From positions 39,331,719-39,395,718 of the forward strand of contig CP141141.1 in NCBI GenBank assembly GCA_035235625.1: a stretch of DNA of 64,000 nt. Reading direction: 5' to 3'. Positions 48,375 to 59,733 of the stretch are shown here, one piece after another; positions within the stretch are counted from its first letter, which is position 1; each line of letters starts with the position of its first letter. The stretch is from Saururus chinensis. Taxonomy: Eukaryota > Streptophyta > Magnoliopsida > Piperales > Saururaceae. The notes beneath the pieces are model-generated. The model was not told the origin of the DNA. It did no database searches and saw only the letters and a program-made list of their open reading frames with translations. Both the position numbers and the translations under genes were made by a program.

Positions 48375-49703
48375 TTATTCAATATTAGTAGAGCTGGACT
48401 TCTCCAACACCAAGCCGTTCTTTCTTGTCTTGAGAAAATTGGCATACCAGTGAGCTGAAAGTTTGGGTTCTCTAGTGAAGTTGTTGCTTGAAAAGTCCAC
48501 ATGATACAAGCCATAGCGCGTGAGGTGGCCTGTCAACAATTCAAACACATCCAAGAAGGACCACACAAAGTATCCCCTTGCATTTGATCCATCCCTGCAG
48601 AGAACAAAAATGTTTGAATATATTATTATTGTGCGTTTAGTTCATACAGATCATACTACACTACAAGTATAATGAGGCTCCTTTGTCACATTGTTGGAGT
48701 ATGAATAAATCAACAACTCATTTCCTAATAGCTAAATTTATGGGGAAACAACTTGTGTATCTTATATATGTGACCTCAGATTACACAGTGGACGGACACT
48801 TGGGTGTCATATTCCCCTCGCTTGAGATGAATGAAAAAGTAATCTCATCTCATGGGTCAGGGTGTGCAAGTAGGATACTGGAGTATGTTCAACATTGCTC
48901 TTTAAGGTGATGTATATGAGTTTTTGTTAATATATACTCCCCCATCCCATATTAATAGTAACATTAAAAAAAATAATTTTTATTAAATGCTGAAACCCAC
49001 ATGGCCACATCTAGGAGAATGAAAAATGAATTTATGATACTCTTTTTTAAGTATGTAATTATTTAAATTTAACAAAATAAAGCTATTAATATTAAACATT
49101 TTTTTTTGCGAAATAGAGCTATTAATTTAGGATGGAGGGAGTATATACCTGATAGCACTTAGTGTCGCATTTATATAGCCTTTGATGTAGTCAACTCTTG
49201 CAGTGTCATTGAGTGTTTCATTGAAAGGCAATCCAAGTCCTGTCATTTTAATTAGGGGCGTGTAAATGACGGCAATACGTAGGAGCAACAAATAATATTC
49301 CCTCCATCCTAAAATAATCCTCTTATTTATTTTTTTCAAAATTAGTTTTTTTGAAAAATCAAATATGACACTTATTTTAGGACTGAGGGAGTATGTGAGT
49401 TAATATCATTTTGGCTCTTTAGGACATACCATTCTCTTGAACATACACTGGAGGATTACCGTAAGCATCCTTCAAGTACAACAGCAACTTCCGTAGGCCC
49501 CAAGGAGTGTTGGGTAACTCTGATAGACCAGGCACAACCTGATCACAACACTCTAATCAGCAACTTCATACCATTTTCATTTCCGATGCTTAACACTACA
49601 CATTTGCAAATTTAGACCCCCCCAATTATATGTCGCGTACCTGACCTCCTGGTTCTTCATCTTTTGAAACTGCAGGTTTTTTCAACATTCATTTCGTCAA
49701 ACA

Positions 49704-49742
<39 letters not shown>

Positions 49743-52700
49743 ACTGACACGTGAACTTTGCAAAAATGTCGAGATTGAACTCCCTCACGGCAATCTCCGA
49801 ATCATTGGAGCTATCTTTCACATAGGTGGTGGTATAATGGTTCAGACCAATGAAGTCAAATGAACCCTTCAGTTGCCTAGATTGGCTTGTAGTAAAAGAT
49901 GGGATCCTCGGGCCAGCGTTCTTCTTCATGATCTTAGGGTAGTCTCCATGCACGAGCGGATGAAGCAGCCTGCATTGGAACATTTCATGATATGCAATTA
50001 TCACTGCACATCTATGGACAACGTACTGAGTCTTCACGCAATGCAATATACCCGCGCAGTACAAGCACTGCGGTCAAACTTACCACCCAACGTAGAAATC
50101 TAAGCTTCGTTGAGTTGCTGCAACATCTGAGGTTGAGTTTGTTAAAGGCTCAAACCAGATAGTATAGAAGTTCAACCCCACCTTCCCATTTTGCTTGGCC
50201 TAAATAGGGCAGCATTGCTGATCTGTTAGTAGAGTGCTGCTTTGTTATGCTCATCTTATCGTTCTTATTTGAGGTTCTATTAAACATTTGCACATTTTTC
50301 CACACACCTTCGTTATACAATTATAGTTTTAAAGAAAACCACTCATAGGGTATTATTACCAAAGGAGAGCAGCTAATTTTGTCATGGAAAAAGCTAGCCA
50401 TGCAGCTCTGGCTAGACATGCTCTTTTATCATTAACCATCATATGGCTTACATTTTTAGCCATGAAATTATTGAACTATGAAGTAAATATATTGATAATC
50501 TGTAATTCCTAGCTAACAGCTCAAGCGATTGAAAAACAATAATTACTTAACATGGTAAAAGTCTCAGAGGTCCTGGCTTAAGATCTAGGTGGAGGCTAGA
50601 AACAATGGTAATTAGTAAGGTTGCCTTTTCATTTATATCTAAGCGGCCATTTTATCAGCCAAGACAAAGAGTAGGATAGACTGGATGGTAAAGTATAAAA
50701 AGCATTTTCATCAGGTACTAAGCCAAAGACTTACTCACTTTGTACTTTTTGTTGTATAGTTTGTATATTGAAGCATGAGCCAACAAAGCATGGTGACCCA
50801 CAATGTAGGGCTCCACGGGCGAGTTCCCAGCAAGACAATCGATGCCAAAAGGGTAAGAGCATCGGGCAGGTGGTATTATACCGGAATCATAGCCCCCTAT
50901 GGCAAACGCATTGGGTTCATTTAAGGTGGTCCAGAACTTGACTCTGTCACCGAATTCCCTGAAGCAGGTGTCTGCAAAGGCTGTTAAGTCCCCCCTGATC
51001 ATGCAAAACAATTTGATAAATTAAATTAAAGCATAACGTTCTTGCTTCATCATTCTTTAAAGCAGTTGTTCCAGGTAAAGTTAAATAGAACATACACCAT
51101 TTTGTGGCTGAGCCATCCTTTGTACTCGTCTTCAAGAATTTGAGGATAGTCCACATGGAAAAGAGTCACATGTGGCTCAATTCCTGGCAGCATTCAAGAG
51201 GGACGACCAAAATCAATCCTTAGACGTGATGCACCATATACTTGGCTAAGTTATGACAAAACGCACCATGAGTGATCAACTCATTGATGAGATTGTTGTA
51301 ATACTTGAGGCCTTCCTCATTAATCTTTCCTCTTCCCTCTTGAACATAGATGGATATATAAGCCAAAGTGATCAAGATATGATTGTTTATAGATGTAAAC
51401 TAAAGTTATTTTAGAATATAGTGTGATGATAGACGTAAATCTAAAGCTATTTTAGAAAAAGTATGGTGGTGATAATTTATACTTGGAAGAAGCCTTGACC
51501 ATGAAATGGAGAACCTGTAGACATCCAGGCCCGTATCAGCCATCAGCTTCACGTCCTCCTGTTCAAGGCTCAAATGTTTAAACAACGAGGTAAAGTTTCA
51601 ATCTCTTATAACAAGAATAATTCTGCACCAAGAAACATGTTTCTCCCCTAAACATCTTATTAAACTCTTATAAAGCCCAGAACTTGTCATAAACTAGAGG
51701 AGTGGGTACTCTCCTGCAAGGCCGCTACTGAAGGTCAAACTGTCCATATAGTACTGGCGAGTAAATTTTCAAAGAGGGCAGGTTTAAGCATACTTTAAAA
51801 ACTTCTTTTTGACTCTAAAAACTCCGGTAGTCTGATTTACTCCTTATCTTTTTCATTCAAACACCACGGTCACTCAAAAGTAACATATGTCCATGATTGA
51901 CTCCAAATGTGAATCTATCTAATTTATGATTCTTTTTTTTTTCTATAATTTATATAATATAATAATATAATAGAGCAATTGACCAAACTAGACTCCTAAT
52001 TTGGTCATATAGTACCCTTGTTGTGACTTACTTTTCACTATTTATTAAAATAGAATTCAAAAGACATGAAAAGACAAGGTTACCCTTTTTATTTATAAAC
52101 CTTCATCGACCTCTAGCTGGAAACACAACTACAGGAAAAAAAACTTTAGTCTAGTCTCCTCTTTTGTGTTCCCTCTACCTCCCCATTGTATCCTCCTCCT
52201 TGACGACATCTTTATCCCCTGCAACATTGTCTTCCTCAACATCCTCCTCCTCTTCCCTGACCCTCTTCTGTTCTATCTAACTTTACGCATTAGACATAAT
52301 TTAGAATTTTATAGTCATTTCTAGTTCTCCTCTTCGTAATCTTGGTGTCCAATGGGTTGCCTCCTAACTAGTTTGAAAATTAAGTGGCTACTACATTGTA
52401 ACTTCATGATTGTAGAAAGTAGAAAGAAAAAAATTGGAAATCAACAATAGTAAACTTGAAACTAGTTCGAAGCCATTTAAAAACCTCAATTTTTTATTTA
52501 TAAGTTCTAATGTAAAAAAATGAACCCGCAATCATGATCAACAACGTAAAAAGAAGAATGAGTTTTATTTTACTTGATTTGAGTGTAAACTAAAAAATTG
52601 AAAAATTGAATTGGCAAAACTCCATTGCCCGTAAAGCTACAAAACTCTACTTCCTCCTCAACCCCCCACTCCCTCCTCAAGTGCATCATCTTTCTTATTT

Positions 52701-55700
52701 TCTTCCTTCTCTTTTGCCTCCTTTTCCGCCTCCTCCTTCCCTTCACAAAAACTGGAAAATAAGGAAAAAAAATATTTTTAAAATTTTCTACTATTCAAAT
52801 TTTAGTTTTTTAGTTTTGAGTTTTCTAATTTTTTTATTTTTGTAAGAGGGAAGAGGAGGACGGGGATGAGGAGGTGAAAAGAGGCATATAATAAGGAAGA
52901 GAAAGCACTTGAGGAGGGAGAGGGGGGTCGAGGAGGAGGGGAGGTGGAAGAGTTTTGCAGTTTTAGTTTTATAGTTTTCCAATTTTTTAATTTTTCATAT
53001 CAGAATCAATTAAAAATAAAACTCATTTTTATTTTTAAATAGCTGATAATGTTTGTAGATTTATTTTTTAATATTGAAGCTTATAAGTAAAAAAAATAAG
53101 ATTTTTAAATGGCTTCGAACCATTCTAGTTTATTGTCATATGTTTCCACTTTTCCTATTTATGCAATTGGGAAATTGAAATGTAATAGCCACTTAATCTT
53201 TAAACTAGTAAGGAGGTAACTCATTGGATCACTAAGATTAAGAGGAGTAGATATGGCTATGAAATCCTAAACTAAGCCTAACGTGTAAAATTAGATAGAC
53301 GAGGAGAGGGCCATGGTGGAGGAGGATTCCGCCAAGGAGAATGCCGGTAGAGAGGATGTTGCCACCTAGAAGGACAATGCTGCAGGTTAGGGAGGTAAAG
53401 GCGACATAGAGGAGAAGACTGAGCCATAGTTTTTTCCTCTAGGTTTGTTTTCACTAGAGGTTAATGAAGGTTTATAAGTGAGAAGGTAGACTTGTCTTTT
53501 CATGTCCTCTCAAGTTCATTTAGATAAAAAGTATAAAGTAGGTTACAAAATGGGTATACTTCTATATTAGGAATCTAGTTTGGTCAATTGCTCAATAAAA
53601 TAATGTTCAATTGTATTAGTGCATATTGAGTCATGTATATATAGTGTTGTCTTATTTGGTAATTAAAACAATGTCAAATTGATGTGCAATTCGATGCAAG
53701 ATCACATAGTAAAGATGAAGCATATTGGAAGACTCAATAGGTGTTTTGACATGTAAAATATGCACATGCACATCATACATACACACACACTTAAGAATGA
53801 CATGGTTAATTATATGAGAGTGTAGGAAAAAATGAGTGGAAAAAGGGTAATAAATTGTATAAGTATATACAATTTTCATCTGCAAGTGATTGAGGTCGAA
53901 ACGAGATTAATCGGGAAAGAATTGTATTTTTTGGTACTGTAGTTGCACTAAGTAGGTAATGTTCACCGATTGATTGGGTACTGTAGCAATCAATCATTTC
54001 AAATTTGGGAATTGAGTACTTTAGCAATTATAACAACGATCAATCGGTTACTATAGCAATCGATCAGACAGATGTGTAGTTTTCTCAAATAGGTCATTCC
54101 TAATAGAATTTGATTCATATTGAAGGTCTAACACCAAAACCGATATTGTGCTCTATATAAGGGATGTTTTGGATGTGGGAAAAAAAAGAGATGAAGACTT
54201 ACAAAGAGTAGTGAAGACCTTGAATGATTTCTCTATTGATTTGGGAGATAAAAGAGCTTCCATGATTATTGTACTTTGAGATAATAATATTTAGCCATTA
54301 GAATCTTATAAGTTTCATGAATAGTTTGTGAAGAAACTTTGTACATACACATATTCACTTTCACTTGAAGGAGAAAGTGGTGAAGAAAAAAGAGTTTTGA
54401 GATTGGAATTTTAATTCATTCTCATTATAGAGTTGCTGAAAAGATTAAGGATCATCTAAGCTAAAGGAGTTGTTGTGAAGATCAAGATCTTTTGAAAATG
54501 GAGCCGATTAAGAAGAACTATGATTGAGAGTTTTCATGATGCAAAGAAGGATGTGCTAATGAAGAAGAAGAAGACGTAGATCAAGCTCAAAAGAAAAAAA
54601 TACCAAGAAAGACTTTAGTGGCCAACAATCCTCTAGAGAAGGACTTTTAGTTTTGAGTAAAGGTTAGTAGTCTTGAATCTTGTAAGTTCTACATCTTCAT
54701 AATGTATAGTTTGATCAGCCAGTTTGGTTTTTCTATGTTAGGTTTCCAAGTAAAAAAATCCTGATGTGATTTTTGTGTGTTTTGCTTCCACGTGATTTTA
54801 GAATTTATATTCCTGCAAGTTCTCTTGGTATGAGGTTTAGTGTTATTAGTATCAAATAGATATACCAATTATGACCTTCTAGAAGTCATATATTATCTTG
54901 TTTCTTCTTGTGCTTTCTTTATCTCCCTCGTTAGCATAAGAAACCTCATACCAAGAGAACTAACTACCAAATGCATGCCATCTAACTCAAATTATTTATA
55001 ATTTTTTTTATATATTTTAAAGAAAATGCCAACCACATTTGTTCGAAGAGTCTTTGTCAACATATGCTTCATGCTTGGTAATATTAAAATTGCAACAATA
55101 ACTTCATTCTTAATAAGGTTTAATATATGGAGAAATCTAACCAGTCAACAGATGCTTCATGCTTGGCAATATTAGGTGTCGTTTGGCAACATATTTGAAG
55201 GTGAAGAAAATAACATTTTGCTTCAAATGACTGAGACATTAATTCGCCTCAAAATTTGTGAGGGGCCATCATGATGATTTGTAACCCATTTGTGTAGAAA
55301 GGTCCTCTTAACGAGCTTTTCCACAAATAAACTTTAAGAATATTTTTAACACGTTTAGATTTTGATGTCATTTATTTAGAATTTGTAGGAAAATGATTAA
55401 TGTGAGTTACCAAACAAGAACTATTTACCAATATTTATTGAAAAAAAGTAATTTGACTTGAAGTATGACATCCAAACAAGATTTAGGGAAAAGTTGGCAC
55501 AAATGGGCCACAAATGAAGGGGAAAGTGGTTGCCAAACAATACCTTAAATTGCAATAATAACTTCCTTCATTCTTCACAAGGTTTAATATATGGAAAAAT
55601 CTAACAAGCATTGCATATTCAATTTGACTAGCCCTCTGGCCATCTGATCATGACCAAGGCCATGCTTTGATGACATGGGGTTAACCAATGCTAAAGCTAT

Positions 55701-58358
55701 ATCGTGGGCTAGATCACCTTTTAATATATAAATTTATCTTTTCACTTTCAAAACTAGGGCTGAGTTGAAAAGCCGGACCCAACCCGATTTGGATGGAACC
55801 AACCCGAATTGACCTGGGTTGGGTAAAAAAAAGGGTAAATCTCATGTCGAATTTAGCATGTGAGAAACCCAAGAACCAACTCAACCTAAGTTCTGAATTA
55901 ACTTACAAAATCATATTTAACCTGAGTTATATTAATTTTTGTAATTTGTTATAGATAAAACCGACCCAATATAGTGTCGGTTTGGTTTAATTATTGGAAC
56001 CGACCCGACCCAAGATAAAATCTCTATTCTTATTTCAGTTCTCGAGTTTTTCAATGCCTATATTGGGTTAGGTATGGTCTAAGAAATTTGGTTCATATCT
56101 CTGGTTGGGTTCAAGGAACTTGGTTCTTATATTAGATCAAGTTCTGCAGAACCCGACCGAAATACAACCCTATTCAAAACAAATCACATGTTCATATGTA
56201 CCACATCTCATCTACGAAAAGATATAAATATAAGAGATGCACAACGCTTAGCCCTACAACTTCTTGTGCATGTAAGGTTGTGTACCCTTCCTTTCAAGGG
56301 CTATGACAATAATGTGCTATGGGGTAGAGGTGGCAAGGGCTAGGCCCGGCCCTGCCCTTTGAGGGCAGGCCAGGCCTAGGACCTTTGGATGTTGGCATGA
56401 GGGCCAAGCCGGCCCTTGGGCCCAGCTAAAAATTTTTATTTAATTTTTTATAATTGGCTTATAATGTCAGATGGGTCAAGCCCATTAGGCCTCATGAGCC
56501 ATGCCCATAAAGTTAGGCCAATAGGCAAATAGATTGACTTATTGATCAGGCTTGGGTTCGACCCTTTGTTACCTCTACGCGGGGAGAAGGGGGGGGGTTC
56601 TATCTTTGGTATTTAGGCCCGGCTTTTGCCACCTCTATATAGGTTCTATATTTGTATGTGGCTTGTTGCTTCATGTTGACTGTAATATGCTCTTGTGAGC
56701 GAGGATATTCGTCTCGTCAATATGAAAAAAAAAAGGCACCGTCTCAGCTCGTGAGCTCGGCTAAACAAGGCATAAAAACTTTGTACTGACCTAATGCCTT
56801 TTGCTCAAACCTTACATGCCACTTCCATGGGCTTCACAGCTAGGGATATATACTAACGAGTGTCTTCATTCATTAATTGTGCTTGTAATGTTGTGTTCCA
56901 TTCCTTTAATTTCCATGGTCTCGACAAGCATAGGCAGGGACAAAGCTACGTAGTAAGGTTGGGGACCATGCCCCGACCCCCTTGCCCTTTCGCTTCAGAT
57001 CCTCTATGATGCTCTCCCACTCAGGGAAGGGCCAATTAAAGCAATCCACTTAGGAAAATTTGTGAGAATTTGGCCCAAATTTTCATGCGTTATTCTAGGT
57101 GGCATACTTCAATTGGCCCATTCCACCAATATGATGGGAGTACTTCACAGCTCCCAGCTTTTCTAAAAAAATTCTACATACCCTCCTCTTATTGGCTATG
57201 TAGGTGGGCATTAAATTAAATGAGATAAAAAAAAGATACAAATTAGAAAAAGAGAGAATTTAAGGAAAAATCTTACTTGTCATGATAAAAAAATAAATAA
57301 AATAAAGAAGTTTGGCTATTGCTTTTGAATTTTGATTGGTAAGAAGACTAAGGTGACCAATCGCCTTATAAAGTTAGAATAATTACACATTCTTCAAAAG
57401 TTGAATAATTACAATGAAAGGAATTAAACTAAGGTGACAAGTCTCCCCTTATGAATGGAAGTAGGTGGATTTGTAGCATAATGAAATAAAAGGCTAGCAC
57501 AGTTATAAATCAACTTAATTAAAACTTTATAAGGTATTATAAACAGAATGTAACCAAAATTTTTAATCCATATGTTTTAAGTATCAATATATATAGTGCT
57601 TTAAATTATAGTTTTATTTTTATTTTTTTACATAACAATTTTTTATTTATTTCTTGGCCACTCGGAGATGTAATCCTAGTTTCGCCCCTCCAACAGATGT
57701 TCTTACTTCTGTAACTTACTTCGGTATGTGGCTTATTGTTTCATGTTATTGTGAGCTACGAGATTAGGCACCGGCTTAGCTCGTCAATTATCTCAGCCAC
57801 AGTAAACAAGGCATAAAATTTTTGGCTTGCAGAAATATATAAATGTGGCCTGGCCTAACACTTAGTTAATATTTTTTTTACTTGTATGGATTTGGCATAC
57901 ACACCTTATACTTGTGGTATTGATTTGCTGCAAAGTCCCCGTTGCTCTTATCCAATGCTTTCCCTGTCTCAGTTCACAGACCATCTATCTTACCCATCCA
58001 AGTGCAGAATATGTATAAAATAAAGAAAAGTACATAACAGATTGAAGAGGGAAAAGACAAAAAATTTAAAGACCTGCATGAGTGAAGCTATCCCATGTGC
58101 TTGGGCTTCTTCCCCCCTCCGCCACCGCCCCCTCCGCCTGCAATTCTTTCAGCTTTACTTCACATACTTTTGCTTATTTTGTTGAGGAGAACTGTGACAG
58201 CTCTTTTTGGGCCATATATAGAATACCTGATAAGCAGATGTTCCAGCGCCGAAGAGGAAGTAGGGTGGAAAGTCGTCCCTGCTGAAGTTTGCCTCATCTT
58301 GGGCCAATCCCACCTCTCCCAATAAGATCAACACCAAAGCAGCAGCTGCCCACTTCAT
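48375..58358 (-). CDS. GH1 beta-glucosidase, secreted
   Basis: Family 1 glycosidases release glucose from glucosides such as monolignol, flavonoid, hormone or defence conjugates; the substrate cannot be read from sequence. Thirteen exons on the minus strand: 58227-58358, 58074-58137, 57905-57963, 51483-51558, 51267-51338, 51096-51183, 50739-50994, 50084-50199, 49749-49969, 49641-49669, 49430-49538, 49149-49239, 48375-48594. They join in frame to 510 residues, the usual length and exon number. The N-terminus [19 protein letters not shown] is a signal peptide. The acid/base Glu190 lies in TLNEPN and the nucleophile Glu406 in YVQENG. GFD-type motifs (FDFIGLNHY, residues ~324-332) and [11 protein letters not shown] (near residue 450) are present. 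Exon 6 uses the donor GTATGT at 51095, which restores the frame. Intron 3 is 6.35 kb and packed with transposons; introns 11 and 12 each hold a Stowaway MITE. No disabling change was seen. Confidence 0.92.
48937..49141. mobile_element. Stowaway-like MITE in beta-glucosidase intron 12
   Basis: It starts CTCCCCCATCCCATATTAAT and ends TTAGGATGGAGGGAG, with TA on both sides (48935-48936, 49142-49143). It has a palindromic AT-rich interior of 205 bp. The right-hand TA lies 5 bp from the exon 12 boundary and forms part of the intron's donor sequence. Confidence 0.85.
49298..49391. mobile_element. Small Stowaway-like MITE in beta-glucosidase intron 11
   Basis: It starts TTCCCTCCATCCTAAAATAA and ends TTATTTTAGGACTGAGGGAG, with TA on both sides. 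It is only 94 bp, close to a single hairpin. It takes up half of the 190-bp intron. Confidence 0.85.
49709..49740. repeat. (GA)16 microsatellite beside exon 9
   Basis: Sixteen GA units (CT on the gene strand) begin 8 bp inside intron 9, just after the weak donor GTCAGT. The pyrimidine run lies at the 5' end of the intron, which is unusual. Confidence 0.9.
51973..53593. mobile_element. Mutator-like foldback element, 1.62 kb, in intron 3
   Basis: The ends are GAGCAATTGACCAAACTAGA and its complement TCTAGTTTGGTCAATTGCTC. The flanks AATATAATA and AATAAAATA (9 bp, one mismatch) fit a Mutator-type 9-bp target duplication. The arms pair over most of the element, for example CCTCCTCCTTGACGACATC near 52190 with its diverged complement near 53330, and AACTTTAGTC with the region near 53430. 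No transposase is present. Confidence 0.8.
53594..54817. other. Unassigned part of beta-glucosidase intron 3
   Basis: AT-rich sequence with words such as CGATCAATCGGTTACTATAG near 54030 and TATATAAGGG near 54155 that are typical of plant LTR promoter regions. No LTR ends were found. Confidence 0.4.
54818..54961. repeat. 144-bp segment with perfect 21-bp inverted ends
   Basis: Positions 54818-54838 (AGTTCTCTTGGTATGAGGTT plus T) are the exact reverse complement of 54941-54961. The spacer contains a second short hairpin (TTCTAGAA). It could be a small MITE or a hairpin at the edge of a larger lost element. Confidence 0.7.
55052..55640. repeat. Tandem duplication, second copy split by a MITE
   Basis: An ~89-bp unit beginning GTCAACATATGCTTCATGC at about 55056 is repeated from about 55145 (GTCAACAGATGCTTCATGC). 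The second copy is interrupted at 55174 by a Tourist element and resumes at 55545 with AAATTGCAATAATAACTTC, where the first copy has AAATTGCAACAATAACTTC. Confidence 0.85.
55175..55544. mobile_element. Tourist-like (PIF/Harbinger) MITE, 370 bp
   Basis: It starts GGTGTCGTTTGGCAAC and ends GTTGCCAAACAATACC; the inverted ends share GTTTGGCAAC. TTA flanks both sides (55172-55174, 55545-55547), the PIF/Harbinger signature. The uninterrupted tandem copy next to it shows a single TTA at the matching place, which confirms the boundaries. Confidence 0.9.
55641..57904. other. Remaining part of beta-glucosidase intron 3
   Basis: 55740-56160 is full of CCGACCCAACCC-like words and their complements, a diverged inverted-repeat element of unknown class. 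56330-56640 has GGCCCGGCC words of another one (GGTAGAGGTGGCAAGGGC against GCTTTTGCCACCTCTAT). A run of nine or so G lies near 56590. No gene was seen. Confidence 0.45.
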
Positions 58359-59295
58359 CTTTCCCTTGATTCAATTCAGACTGCACATTATACACACACA
58401 AAAAAGGTTCAGGCTGCAGACAGGGATGAACTAAATAGATGATGTAGCCATGTAGGGACCCAGAAATCTCCTCTGCACCCCCGTTTCCTATTCACCCCAA
58501 AAACTACGGGCATGCATTATGTCTAATTTCCCCCACCCCCTTTGTCCAGACCGGATCTTCCCTTCTCCTTCAGTTCGTAGTAAATGTTGATCCACCAATC
58601 TGAGGACGGCAAAGACAGAAGTAGTTGGTGTTTGAGGGGTGAAAAACAAGAAGCAGAGAAGATGGGAGGTTAAGAGGACAATGAGAATTCTATCTATAAT
58701 CCAAGCCTTTGGAGATCTGTGTGACTTGTGCTCACCGTTTGATTCAGACACTTGCATATGCAAGATTGAGGATGGAGGCAAGACAAGAGAGGTGTACGTC
58801 TGGGTCAGTGGGTGGCCTCATAAAGACGAAACAGAACACATAGAGTGTCGTGACAAAGTGAGTACGTGTGGACGCAACCCACGTGATGCGGAGGGGGACA
58901 GTTGTATTGGTTTTCAGTTAGAGGTGGGTGGGATACGGATTTTTCCCACTCTCACCACGTATATATTTTCTCACGTGAAGGGCACTTGGCGAATTAAACA
59001 ATTTTGTTGAAGGACGCTCGTCTCATCGTTCTAACATAAACAAAAATTTATTTAAATAATAATTTTTTAAAAATATTTACTAAATTAATTTATTTAAAAA
59101 TATATTTTTTAAAGTGATATTAGCTTTTGTTATGATGACGCTTATATGACTTTTTTATTTTTTATTTTTATTTTATTATTTAAAAAAATATAATTAATAG
59201 TAAAATTTAATTTTATTATTTTAAAAGACAAAATTAATAACAAAATTTGAAAAGATAAAATCTGATTTCGTCCACAAAATTATTTGATTGATATC
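58359..59295. other. Upstream region of the beta-glucosidase gene
   Basis: It should contain the minus-strand promoter and leader. ACGT-core words (CACGTGATG, TACGTGTGG, CACCACGTATATA) occur at 58860-58965 and could bind bZIP factors. The 123-codon plus frame at 58639-59010 shows no known domain. From 59030 the DNA is AT-rich. Confidence 0.4.
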
Positions 59296-59733
59296 TCCTC
59301 TTGCTCTGCTCTTCTTTCTCCTCTCCCCTTTATCTCTCCTCTCTCATCACTCTCTCTATTCTCTCTCTCTTATCTCTCTCACTACTCTCTCTTTCTCTCT
59401 CTCCTCTGTCTCTCTCTATTCACACTCTCTCTCCTATTTCTCTCTCTATTCAGTCTATTTTCTCTCTCTATTCACTCTCTCACACATCTCTCTATTCACT
59501 CTCTCACTTTTATTTTTCTTCTCTCTCTCCTCTTTCTCTCTCTACCTAGCCTATAAGGAGAGATAGCCAAAAGAGAGAAGAGAGAGGAAAGAGATGAGAG
59601 ATGAGAGATGAGAGAGAGGGTGAAGAGAGAAGAGAGGTGAGAGAAGAGATAGAAAGAGGAGAGAGAGTGATGAGAGAGAGAGGAGAAGAGTGATGAGAGA
59701 GGAGAGAGAGAGAGAAAAGATGAGAGATGAGAG
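59296..59733. repeat. Polypyrimidine tract followed by polypurine tract
   Basis: 59296-59548 is almost pure CTCTCT/TCTCTC on the plus strand. 59555-59733 is almost pure GAGAGA, so the two can pair as a long imperfect hairpin or form triplex DNA. Purine-rich sequence continues beyond the inserted LTR at 61814-61840. Open frames here are artefacts of Leu/Ser codons. Confidence 0.9.

Noticed and set aside
58639-59010. 123-codon plus frame upstream of the beta-glucosidase
   Set aside because: No known domain and it lies in the expected promoter of the minus-strand gene.
59284-59566. Three overlapping Leu/Ser-rich frames
   Set aside because: Simple translation of a CT-rich tract.
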